Assembly: GCA_034428395.1 (NCBI GenBank)
Contig: DAOUHX010000104.1
Span: forward strand, 1-12,103
DNA length: 12,103 bases
Source: Bin5 sp034428395
Lineage (GTDB): Bacteria > Chloroflexota > Anaerolineae > Caldilineales > Caldilineaceae
Reading direction: 5' to 3'
A program made the translations under genes and the position numbers. Positions 5,078 through 12,103 of this stretch are shown piece by piece. Under the pieces are notes generated by a model. It was given only the letters and a program-made list of their open reading frames with translations. It was not told the DNA's origin and searched no databases. Within the stretch, counting starts at the first letter, position 1; every line of letters begins with the position of its first letter.

Positions 5078-7477
5078 ATGCGAGCGGAAGAGCTGGCGCG
5101 GGAGAATGCGGCGCTGCGGGAACGTCTGTCCAAGCTGAGCGAGGCGAGCCATCGCATCAACGAGAGTCTGGACTTCGACACGGTCCTGACGGGCGTTCTC
5201 GACAGCGCGTGTGCGTTGACCGGGGCCAAGTACGGTGTGATCACGCTTTTCAACGATGCCGGGCAGGTGCAGGACTTCGTCACGCACGGCGTGACCTCGG
5301 ATGCGGCGCAGGTGTTCTGGAACATGCCGCGTCACCTGAAGTTCTTCGATCATCTGGGCAGGATCTCACAGCCGCTGCGGGTTGCGGATTTCCATAATTA
5401 TGTGAGGGCGTTGGGTCTTCCCGAGTTCACCCCACCGGTAGAGATAGGCCCCGTTTTCGCCATTCTGATGGCACCGATTCTACATCTGAACGAGCTGGCC
5501 GGTCACATCTACGTCGGCGAGAAAGGAGAAGGCCGGGAATTTACGCGTGAAGACGAAGAGATCCTGGTCGTGTTCGCGTCCCAGGCCGCGCTGGTCATCG
5601 CCAACGCCCGCCGCTACCGCGAGGAACAGGAGACCCGGACCTACCTGGAGACACTGGTCAACACCTCGCCCGTAGGCGTTGTGGTATTCAACGCCAAGAC
5701 GGGAGAGCTTGTGTCCTACAACCGCGAGACGGCGAGACTTTTCGAGGGTCTGAGAACGGCAGGCGAACCGCTGGAGCAACTCCTGAATGTCTTGAAGGTC
5801 CGGCGCGCCAGTGGCTGGGAGTTCTCCCTGGAGGAAGTCTCTGTTTCCCAGGCCCTCGGAACCGGCGAGACGGTGCGCGCTGAGGAGATTGTCCTATCTG
5901 TGCCGGACGGTCGTTCTTTGACCGCCTTGATGAATGCCACGCCGATCCGCTCGGAGGACAGCGACGTCGTCTCCTTCGTCGTGACGCTGCAGGATATGGC
6001 GCCGCTGAAGGAGTTGGAACGGATGCGGGCAGAGTTCCTGGCCATGGTGAGCCACGAGCTGCGCACGCCGCTCACTTCGGTGAAGGGCTCGATCACGACG
6101 CTGCTGGACCCTTCCGCCTCTCTCAATCCCTCTGAAACGCACCAGTTTCACCGGATCATCGACACGCAGGCCGACCGCATGCGCGAACTGATCGCCGACC
6201 TTCTCGACGTGGCGCGTATCGAGTCGGGCATGCTTTCGGTCTTCCCCAAGCCGTCTGAAGCGGCGGCGCTTGTGGAGGAGGCCGACAGCGCTTTTCGCAG
6301 CGGCGGGGGCGAACATGAACTGCATATCGACCTCGAACCCGACCTGCCCTGGATCATGGCCGACCGGCTGCGCATCGTCCAGGTGCTGAGCAACCTGCTG
6401 GCCAACGCGGCCAGGCACTCGTCCGACAGGTTGCCAATCGGTGTGCGCGCGTCACGGGAAGGCCTTCTCGTCGTGGTCTCAGTCTCTGACAGAGGCAAGG
6501 GCATCCCGGCTGCGAGTCTGCCGCACCTGTTCAGGAAATTCTCGCGGCTCGACGCCGAAGACCAGGGCGGCGACACGGGCCTGGGCCTGGCGATCTGCAA
6601 GGGGATCGTCGAGGCGCACGGCGGCCGCATCTGGGCCGAGAGCGACGGACCGGGCCTGGGAACGACGGTATCCTTCACGGTTCCGACGGTCGAACAGCCT
6701 GGGAAGATCGCGTCTGCCGGGCCTTCTCGACCTTCAACCCACTCTGCGCCGGCGGCGCTGAAGGAACGCGTGCGCATCCTGGCGGTGGACGACGACCTGC
6801 AGGCGCTCAGGTACGTGCGCGACGCGCTGGCCAAGGCCGGCTACACGCCGATCGTGACCGGGGACCCGCAGGAGGCGCCCGTCCTCATGTATGAGAGGAG
6901 ACCCCATCTGGCGCTTCTCGATCTGATGCTGCCGGGGACCGACGGCATCGAACTGATGCAGGAGCTGCTGGCGGTAGACGAGGTGCCGGTTATCTTCCTG
7001 TCGGCCTACGGCCAGGACCAGCTGATTGCGCGCGCGATCGACATGGGCGCGGCCGATTACGTTGTCAAGCCGTTTTCGCCGACCGAGCTGACGGCGCGCA
7101 TCCGGGGCGCTCTGCGCAAGTGGACCGGCCCCGACCCGGTGGAGCCGTTCGTTGTGGGCGAGCTGGTGGTCGACTTCATCACACGGCAGGTGACGCTTGG
7201 CGGTGAGCGGGTGCGGCTGACTGCGATCGAGTACCGGACGCTGGTCGAGCTCGCGCGCAATGCCGGCCAGGTGTTGACCTACGAATACCTGCTGAGGAAG
7301 ATCTGGGGCGTGGACGGTCACGGCGACCTGCGGCCGATGCGCACGGCGATAAGCACGCTGCGGCGCAGGCTGGGCGACGACGCGGACAATCCAACGTATA
7401 TTTTTACTGAGCCGCGTGTCGGGTACCGGATGGCGAGGGCGGATGCGCGGGGGGTGAGTCGGGCCGGGGTTGTTTGA
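5078..7477 (+). CDS. One-piece two-component system: GAF-PAS-HisKA-HATPase-REC-winged helix
   Basis: This is a 799-aa cytosolic hybrid; no signal peptide or membrane segment is seen. In order: short coiled coil (2-22), GAF sensor (about 25-180), PAS-like domain (188-305), HisKA with phospho-acceptor His326 in MVSHELRTPL, and HATPase with N-box NLLANAARH (439-447), G1 DRGKG (471-475) and G2 GLGLA (501-505). A linker (537-562) leads to the receiver (565-680) with Asp571-573, phospho-acceptor Asp615, Ser642 and Lys664. The C-terminus is an OmpR/PhoB winged helix (690-786, ending in the typical RVGYRM). All catalytic residues are present, so it should autophosphorylate and pass phosphate to its own DNA-binding regulator. 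AAGGAG at 5061-5066, 11 nt before the ATG, fixes the start. The sensed signal and target promoters are unknown. It is divergent from the AAA operon and convergent with the ImmA-PIN operon. Confidence 0.95.
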   Translation: MRAEELARENAALRERLSKLSEASHRINESLDFDTVLTGVLDSACALTGAKYGVITLFNDAGQVQDFVTHGVTSDAAQVFWNMPRHLKFFDHLGRISQPLRVADFHNYVRALGLPEFTPPVEIGPVFAILMAPILHLNELAGHIYVGEKGEGREFTREDEEILVVFASQAALVIANARRYREEQETRTYLETLVNTSPVGVVVFNAKTGELVSYNRETARLFEGLRTAGEPLEQLLNVLKVRRASGWEFSLEEVSVSQALGTGETVRAEEIVLSVPDGRSLTALMNATPIRSEDSDVVSFVVTLQDMAPLKELERMRAEFLAMVSHELRTPLTSVKGSITTLLDPSASLNPSETHQFHRIIDTQADRMRELIADLLDVARIESGMLSVFPKPSEAAALVEEADSAFRSGGGEHELHIDLEPDLPWIMADRLRIVQVLSNLLANAARHSSDRLPIGVRASREGLLVVVSVSDRGKGIPAASLPHLFRKFSRLDAEDQGGDTGLGLAICKGIVEAHGGRIWAESDGPGLGTTVSFTVPTVEQPGKIASAGPSRPSTHSAPAALKERVRILAVDDDLQALRYVRDALAKAGYTPIVTGDPQEAPVLMYERRPHLALLDLMLPGTDGIELMQELLAVDEVPVIFLSAYGQDQLIARAIDMGAADYVVKPFSPTELTARIRGALRKWTGPDPVEPFVVGELVVDFITRQVTLGGERVRLTAIEYRTLVELARNAGQVLTYEYLLRKIWGVDGHGDLRPMRTAISTLRRRLGDDADNPTYIFTEPRVGYRMARADARGVSRAGVV

Positions 7478-7597
7478 GGTGACGGCTGGCGGTGCGGGAG
7501 CGGGCGGTGGGTCGGTGGGCGCGGGATGGGTTGTGGAGGTGGCCGGTGAGCGCGGAGCAGGTGAGGGCTTCGAGGCCCTGTTTGGAGGGGTCGGTGG

Positions 7598-8116
7598 TCA
7601 CCTTGAGGAGTCCAAAACGAAGCGAGCGTTGAGCTGGCGCAGCATCTCCCACGTGTTCACGCAGTCAACGCTGAACGCTCGGCAGACGTCGGGAATGGGT
7701 ACCCTTCCCTTGGCGGCAGGAGCAGATACTTCCTGCGTAACAACGACTCCGTTACGGGTTTGGGCGTAGGCAATCAGCCACCCATCCGCTCCCGCGGCAA
7801 ACTTGCTTTTTGCTTCAGGTTCGAACTGCGAACTGTCTTGAACCCAGTCAATTATTGTCGTATAGGCTGCTCTGACCGGTAATTCCCCTGAGAAGGCAAA
7901 GAGGCCGCTTGGCGCGTTTTGAGCCCACTGAACAAGATCGCCCGGGTTTTTTATTTCGTTGAACACATGGTCAATGCTGATCAGACGTCCGGCATGAAAG
8001 TAAAGGGGAATGCAGTCCCAAAACGCAGGACAAAAATCTGGCGCGTAATGATTACGGTATGCGCTCATGAGGACATCCGAATCAAGTACGAACAGCGGGG
8101 GAGGCTGACGGCTCAG
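7598..8116 (-). CDS. DUF4411 PIN-like protein (putative RNase toxin), probable CTG start
   Basis: The family marks are FVLDSDVL, the DFCPAFWD block, an acidic Glu54 (HVFNEI), GADGWLIAYAQ (Asp111) and VVVTQE (Glu129), which make up the PIN active-site acids. The first ATG (8068) comes after FVLDSDVL and would delete the first catalytic Asp12, so it is unlikely to be the start. The frame is open upstream with no ATG, GTG or TTG before a stop. The best start is CTG at 8116-8114, overlapping the upstream metallopeptidase stop as CTGA, with GGAG 8 nt before it. This gives 172 aa. A second CTG (8095-8093, giving MFVLDSD) fits the family length but lacks a ribosome-binding site. PIN toxins cleave RNA; pairing with an HTH/ImmA gene is a known arrangement. 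Function is inferred. Confidence 0.85.
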   Translation of the reverse strand: MSRQPPPLFVLDSDVLMSAYRNHYAPDFCPAFWDCIPLYFHAGRLISIDHVFNEIKNPGDLVQWAQNAPSGLFAFSGELPVRAAYTTIIDWVQDSSQFEPEAKSKFAAGADGWLIAYAQTRNGVVVTQEVSAPAAKGRVPIPDVCRAFSVDCVNTWEMLRQLNARFVLDSSR

Positions 8117-9279
8117 AGGGCAATCTCCATTTTTTCCGGCATCTGTTCAAAGGTGTCGCCCCTCAGATCAGTGAGGCTGTAGGCCTCGCGATACAACAGC
8201 CGTCCTTCTTTGGCCGCGCGCGCGACCGCACCGGCAAAGCGAGGGCCGATGCGCCATCTCTGTATATTCCAGAAGTGGCCTCCCTCTCCCGTGTGACGCC
8301 CGCCTTTCACAGGTTGCATGACGGCTTTGTAGAATTCCAGGAATTCGCTCCGGCTTGTCTTGTTCAGGTCAAGAGCGCGGCGGGCGGCAACAATGGTGCT
8401 CACTTTGAATTGGCGGGCGATGGCCGCGAAAGGATTATCGGCGTCTTGAACTTTCGGCCAGGCCTCGTCGAACTCCATTTCAGGAACGAGGAATTCCGCT
8501 GCCACTCGGTCGCAGAACCGTTCCGTTTCGTTGTATGGGGGTATCAAGCTGTCGAAAGCGGTCAGACCGGTCTCACCGATGAAAAGGTGGGCGACCTCAT
8601 GGGCGAGAGTGAAGATCTGCGCGGCGATGTAGTCGGCGCTGTTGACAAAGACGAGGGGGGCGTATTCGTCCACAAGGGCGAAGCCCTGGAATTCAGACGG
8701 GTCGAGTTGGCGGCTGGTGTTGTTGCCGACGACGCCGTTGAAAACGACGAGAACACCGACCTCATCCAGCTTGTTGCGCAGAAAACGCAGGGCGTCCTGC
8801 CAAGTGTATATCCTTTTGGCCCAGCCGGCGCTCAGGTCCAGGGTGGCGCGCATTGCTGCGGCCACTTCGGTGTGGCTGTCGTCCCGGCTGAATGTGCCGA
8901 CGAAAGGAAGCGGTTGTTCACCGTTTTGGATCAGGTCGTCGCGCATCCAGTTTTGGCGGCGTTGCATCTGGTAGACGGTGTCGAGCAGGTTCACGCTTGG
9001 ACGCCGCGGCGGGCCGTCGCCGCGGGTACGAAAGTCGCGAATGGGAAGCGGCTCTTTGGGCGGTTTCGACAGATAGAGGTAGCCCAACGGTGTATAGGTC
9101 CTGGCAGCCAGCCTGTCGGCCTGGGCGATGCTGAGTTCACCCGCGGTTTCCCATTCTTTTACGCGTTCGGGTTTCACATTCATCTTCTCGGCAAGCCGTT
9201 CCTGGCTGAGGTCGGCCCGTTCGCGCGCCCAGCGCAGTACTTCGGGTTTCAGGGTTATTTGCTGGCGTCTGCTGGTCAT
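8113..9279 (-). CDS. XRE-HTH / ImmA-IrrE family metallopeptidase (antitoxin-regulator candidate)
   Basis: This 388-aa protein has an N-terminal helix-turn-helix (about 7-62; ERADLSQERLAEKMNV is the HTH core), a linker with the family's RDFRT signature (81-85), and a zinc peptidase domain with H227-E-V-A-H231. The downstream ETERFCDRVAAEFLVP (251-266) supplies the third ligand. Family members such as IrrE and ImmA cleave DNA-bound repressors. The 388-aa form paired with a DUF4411 gene is widely annotated as a toxin-antitoxin-like module, the HTH protein repressing its own operon. The ATG at 9279 begins just before the HTH, but no Shine-Dalgarno sequence is visible in the 15 nt upstream, which is unusual beside its neighbours. 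The leader is long and rich in inverted repeats, and a promoter copy lies about 190 nt upstream. The stop overlaps the PIN start. Confidence 0.9.
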   Translation of the reverse strand: MTSRRQQITLKPEVLRWARERADLSQERLAEKMNVKPERVKEWETAGELSIAQADRLAARTYTPLGYLYLSKPPKEPLPIRDFRTRGDGPPRRPSVNLLDTVYQMQRRQNWMRDDLIQNGEQPLPFVGTFSRDDSHTEVAAAMRATLDLSAGWAKRIYTWQDALRFLRNKLDEVGVLVVFNGVVGNNTSRQLDPSEFQGFALVDEYAPLVFVNSADYIAAQIFTLAHEVAHLFIGETGLTAFDSLIPPYNETERFCDRVAAEFLVPEMEFDEAWPKVQDADNPFAAIARQFKVSTIVAARRALDLNKTSRSEFLEFYKAVMQPVKGGRHTGEGGHFWNIQRWRIGPRFAGAVARAAKEGRLLYREAYSLTDLRGDTFEQMPEKMEIAL

Positions 9280-9296
9280 GATTGTCGTTGGTTATG

Positions 9297-9424
9297 GTTG
9301 GCCCCAGTCGTTAGACCACGAAATGGGAAAACAAGGTGAATTTAGGCGAATGCGGCCAACTCTGAACAGAGCACGAAGTGCTCTTCCGCCGGCTTGCGAC
9401 AGTGGAGACTTTGATGTGGTCTCC
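9297..9424 (-). promoter_or_regulatory. Structured leader of the ImmA-PIN operon with several inverted repeats
   Basis: Between promoter copy 2 and the metallopeptidase start lie AGAGCAC-GAA-GTGCTCT (9368-9384, perfect 7-bp arms), CTCTG-AA-CAGAG (9360-9371), GGAGAC-9 nt-GTCTCC (9404-9424) and a long-range GTTGGCC (9297-9303)/GGCCAAC (9354-9360). No T-run follows, so these are not intrinsic terminators. The short palindromes are the right size to be operators for the XRE domain; alternatively they fold in the RNA. Confidence 0.5.
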
Positions 9425-9455
9425 CATGGCTGTAGAAGTCGAAATAGATGGGCAG

Positions 9456-9518
9456 CCCGGCGTGGACACATTATGCCCTGTGCGACGGTACTCGACAACT
9501 GGATTGGGGATCAGGGGG
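9456..9518 (-). promoter_or_regulatory. Promoter of the ImmA-PIN operon; copy 2 of the duplicated 63-bp block
   Basis: On the minus strand TTGTCG (9498-9493), 17 bp and CATAAT (9475-9470) match copy 1 at 4619-4681. The block starts 26 bp past the hsdR stop codon and reads the same way as hsdR, so it gives the ImmA-PIN operon its own start. The expected start site near 9463 leaves a leader of about 185 nt, much longer than the roughly 68 nt of copy 1. Sequences outside the 63 bp do not match. Confidence 0.7.
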
Positions 9519-9544
9519 GAGGGGCGGGATGGGTCGGGGTGCTG

Positions 9545-12103
9545 CTAGGCGGCTCTTTCGACGGGTTCGCCTCTGGTGTAGGTGGCGGTGAAGATCTGCT
9601 CCTGCAGCCAGCGTCGGAAGGTCTCGTTGTCGCTGAACTGTTTGAAGAGCTCGGTGTGGTCGGCGAGGAGGGCGGTCATGGCGCGTTCGAGGGCGCGGTC
9701 GTGCTCGACGCGGGCGTTCTGCTTGTCGGAGTTGGCGATGGCGTTCTGGTAGGCCTGGTCGGCGGCCACTTTGCGGGGCAGCTCCTCGGTGATCACCTGC
9801 TGGATCTTGTCCTCGTCGGTCCAGCCGATGTTGCCGAAGCGGTCGTTGAAGTCGCGGATGATGGCGGAGAGCAGCTCGAGCTCGGGCTCCGGCTTGTGGC
9901 CGCCGTCCTCGACGGGGACCGGCCCGATTTCGGCGTCTTCGTCGGCGAGCTGGATCTTGCGGACCTGCTGCTTTTCGGCGCGGTAGCTGTCCATGTCGAT
10001 CGCCTCAAGGATGCCGCGTGCCATGTCCGGGTCGACCGGCGCGGGCAGCTTGAGGACGAGGAAGTGGAGGAAGATGGAGAGTTTCTCCCATGCGGCGTTG
10101 GTGTAGGGCAGGATGGCGGCCAGAAACTCGTAGGTGCGCAGGAAGGACTTGGCCTTGCCCTTGAAGTCGACCTGGTCGTCTTCATCGAGCTCGTCGAGGT
10201 AGAGCGCGACACAGGTGTCGAGGAGCGGGTCGAGATGCTCGCGGGGCGCGCCATCGAGGTAGCGCGTGACAAAGTGGTCGATCTGTTCCGAGCGGTAGAC
10301 CTGGTAGTTGTCGAGCGCGGCCTTGAGATCGTGGAGCTTGTTGGGGTCGGTCTCGTCGGCGAGGATGGTGGTGCGGTAGTAGGGCTCGAAGGCGTCGCGA
10401 ATGGTGTCGACGTCGTTGCTGAAGTCGAGGACGAAGACATCGCGCTTCTTGGTGTGGGCGCGGTTGAGGCGGGAGAGGGTCTGCACGGCCTTGACGCCGG
10501 AGAGCACCTTGTCGACGTACATCGTGTGCAAGAGCGGCTCGTCGTAGCCGGTCTGGAACTTGTCGGCGCAGACGAGGAAGCGGTAGGGGTCCTGCTGGAA
10601 GTTGTCGGCGATGCGGCTGGAGGGGAAGCCGTTGAGACTGGCCTCGCTGACCTTCTCTCCCTTGTATTCGGGTTCGCCGGAGAAGGCGACGAGGGCTTGG
10701 TGGGGACTCTTGCGTTCCTGCAGGTAGGCGCGGATGGCGTGGTAGTAGTGGATGGCGCGCTCGATGCTGTCGGTGACGACCATGGCGCGCGCCTGTCCGT
10801 CGAGCTTGCCGGGCGCGAGCACCTGTTCGTGGAAGTGGTCGACCATGATCTCCGCTTTGAGGCGGATGGCGTGGTCGTGATTTTCGACGTAGCGGCGCAA
10901 CTTCCTGGCGGCGCGGCGGGTGTCGAACTCGGGGTCGTCTTCGACCGTTTTGACGAGGCGGTAGTAGCTGTTGACCGCGGTGTAGTGGGCCAGCACATCC
11001 ATGATGAAGCCTTCCTGGATGGCCTGTTTCATGGTGTAGCTGTGGAAGGGGAGGTGGCGGGTGGCATCGCCCTGGGGATCGGGGGTGCCGAAGATCTCGA
11101 GTGTCTTGTTCTTGGGCGTGGCGGTGAAGGCGAAGTAGCTGGCGTTGGGCAGCAGCTTTCTGCCCTCCATGAGCCGGTTGATGACGTCCTCGGTGGTCTC
11201 CTCCTCGGCCTCGGCGCCGGCCTCTCCCAGCGCCATGTTGAGCGCGGCGGCGGTGCGTCCGCCCTGGCTGGAGTGGGCTTCGTCGATGATGATGCCGAAG
11301 CGGTTGTGCCTGGGCGCGTCGCCGATGTCGTCGAGGATGAAGGGGAACTTCTGGACGGTGGTGATGATGATGCGCTTGCCTTCCTGGAGCAGGCGGCGCA
11401 GGTCCTTTGATTTTTCGGCGTGGCCGACGATGGAGCCGACCTGGGCGAACTGTTTGATCGTGTCCTGGATCTGGCGGTCGAGGAGGCGGCGGTCGGTGAC
11501 GACGACGACCGAATCGAGGAGCAGGCGGCTGTCGCGTTCGATGCCGATGAGTTGGTGGGCGAGCCAGGCGATCGAGTTAGACTTGCCGCTGCCGGCCGAG
11601 TGCTGGATGAGGTAACGTACGCCGACGCCGTTGGCGGAGACGTCGGCCAGCAGCTTGCGCACGACGTCGAGCTGGTGGTAGCGGGGCCAGATCTGGCGGT
11701 TGCTTTTCTTGCCGCCTTTTACGGCCTTGATTTCGATGCGCTGGGCGTAGTTCTCGATGATATTGGTGAGGCTGTCGCGGGTGAGCGTCTCTTGCCAGAG
11801 GTAGTCGGTCTTGAGCCCGTTCGGGTTGGGCGGGTTGCCGGCGCCGTCGTCCCAGCCGCGGTTGAAGGGCAGGAACCAGGATGCTTTGCCCTGCAGGTGG
11901 GTGCAGAAGCGGACCTCGTGGTCGTCGACGGCGAAGTGGGCGAGGCAGCGGCCCTGGGCGAAGAGGGGCTCGCCCGGGTTGCGGTCGCGGCGATACTGCT
12001 CGACCGCGTCCTCGACGGTCTGCTTGGTGAGGCTGTTTTTGAGCTCGAAAGTGGCGGCGGGCAGGCCGTTGATGAAGAGGCAGAGATCGAGCGCGAGTTG
12101 GCT
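9545..12103 (-). CDS. hsdR: Type I restriction enzyme R subunit (HsdR), N-terminus beyond window edge
   Basis: HsdR is the ATP-dependent translocase and nuclease of type I restriction complexes. The frame is open from the right window edge to TAG at 9547-9545, 852 codons; about 1000 is usual, so roughly 100-150 residues are missing. The GTG at 11662 would remove the nuclease domain and is an internal Val. Landmarks counted from the window edge: nuclease D6 and E20-L-K22 (INGLPAATFELKN, PD-(D/E)xK type), FLPFN, Walker A AGSGKS (170-175), DEAH (274-277), FAFTATP (324-330), the helicase C-lobe FQTGYDEPLL and QTLSRLNR, and the HsdR C-terminal helices (FRRWLQEQIF). No frameshift or lost motif is seen, so the gene looks functional. 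The hsdM and hsdS genes are expected to the right. No clear terminator follows before promoter copy 2. Confidence 0.95.
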   Translation of the reverse strand, partial: SQLALDLCLFINGLPAATFELKNSLTKQTVEDAVEQYRRDRNPGEPLFAQGRCLAHFAVDDHEVRFCTHLQGKASWFLPFNRGWDDGAGNPPNPNGLKTDYLWQETLTRDSLTNIIENYAQRIEIKAVKGGKKSNRQIWPRYHQLDVVRKLLADVSANGVGVRYLIQHSAGSGKSNSIAWLAHQLIGIERDSRLLLDSVVVVTDRRLLDRQIQDTIKQFAQVGSIVGHAEKSKDLRRLLQEGKRIIITTVQKFPFILDDIGDAPRHNRFGIIIDEAHSSQGGRTAAALNMALGEAGAEAEEETTEDVINRLMEGRKLLPNASYFAFTATPKNKTLEIFGTPDPQGDATRHLPFHSYTMKQAIQEGFIMDVLAHYTAVNSYYRLVKTVEDDPEFDTRRAARKLRRYVENHDHAIRLKAEIMVDHFHEQVLAPGKLDGQARAMVVTDSIERAIHYYHAIRAYLQERKSPHQALVAFSGEPEYKGEKVSEASLNGFPSSRIADNFQQDPYRFLVCADKFQTGYDEPLLHTMYVDKVLSGVKAVQTLSRLNRAHTKKRDVFVLDFSNDVDTIRDAFEPYYRTTILADETDPNKLHDLKAALDNYQVYRSEQIDHFVTRYLDGAPREHLDPLLDTCVALYLDELDEDDQVDFKGKAKSFLRTYEFLAAILPYTNAAWEKLSIFLHFLVLKLPAPVDPDMARGILEAIDMDSYRAEKQQVRKIQLADEDAEIGPVPVEDGGHKPEPELELLSAIIRDFNDRFGNIGWTDEDKIQQVITEELPRKVAADQAYQNAIANSDKQNARVEHDRALERAMTALLADHTELFKQFSDNETFRRWLQEQIFTATYTRGEPVERAA

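Noticed and set aside
7571..7586. AGGGC-TTCGAG-GCCCT hairpin between the convergent kinase and PIN genes as a terminator.
   Set aside because: The stem is only 5 bp and there is no T-run on either strand.
8275..9339. Rightward 354-codon frame opposite the ImmA-IrrE gene.
   Set aside because: It is the antisense shadow of a gene with intact HExxH and HTH motifs, and has no recognisable domain or ribosome-binding site.
9297..9360. Possible integron attC site: GTTAGAC-like core at 9310-9316 and inverted GTTGGCC/GGCCAAC ends.
   Set aside because: The end heptamers do not fit the RYYYAAC/GTTRRRY pair, the inner core has no partner, and no integron integrase is seen.
9128..11410. Rightward 760-codon frame opposite hsdR.
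   Set aside because: It is antisense to clear HsdR helicase motifs and is extremely Val/Gly/Glu/Asp-rich, the usual shadow of a high-GC gene.

Overview
The window is high-GC bacterial DNA, with by-eye GC well above 60% and a few AT-rich intergenic patches. It carries an unusual mix of accessory genes. Nothing in it fixes the taxon. The metal-dependent amidohydrolase, the one-piece kinase/OmpR regulator and the phage-like zinc-knuckle protein would suit an uncultivated environmental bacterium of the Planctomycetota/Lentisphaerota/Hydrogenedentota or Chloroflexota kind, but that is a low-confidence impression from protein style. No rRNA, tRNA, CRISPR array or recognisable transposase was seen.

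Layout, left to right. (a) 2-460 (+): the 3' end of an amidohydrolase gene, apparently carrying a short in-frame insertion. (b) 461-1142: a gene-free convergent region with a perfect rightward intrinsic terminator (963-992), three copies of a 12-nt direct repeat and a tandem 11-nt repeat. (c) 1143-2345 (-): a 400-aa protein with three zinc-knuckle motifs around a terminase-small-subunit-like segment. (d) 2724-4558 (-): a two-gene operon of an AAA/OLD-like ATPase and a DUF4276 (putatively TOPRIM-like) protein, joined by a GTGA stop/start overlap. (e) 5078-7477 (+): a 799-aa GAF-PAS-histidine kinase fused to an OmpR-type response regulator, divergent from (d). (f) 7598-9279 (-): an operon of an XRE-HTH/ImmA-IrrE metallopeptidase and a DUF4411 PIN-like protein. 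(g) 9545 to the window end (-): a type I restriction HsdR subunit lacking only its N-terminal part.

The right-hand 9.5 kb reads as a defence island: type I restriction, a toxin-antitoxin-like ImmA/PIN pair and an ATPase/DUF4276 pair that resembles two-gene abortive-infection systems.

The most striking signal is not a gene. The same 63-bp block (59/63 identical) lies upstream of both the AAA-DUF4276 operon (4619-4681) and the ImmA-PIN operon (9456-9518), in the same orientation. Each copy holds a sigma70-type promoter (TTG[C/T]CG, 17 bp, CATAAT) reading into the operon. All four differences fall in the spacer or the -35 box. The two defence-like operons may therefore be expressed together. 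The kinase-regulator, which carries its own DNA-binding domain and sits between them, is an untested candidate controller.
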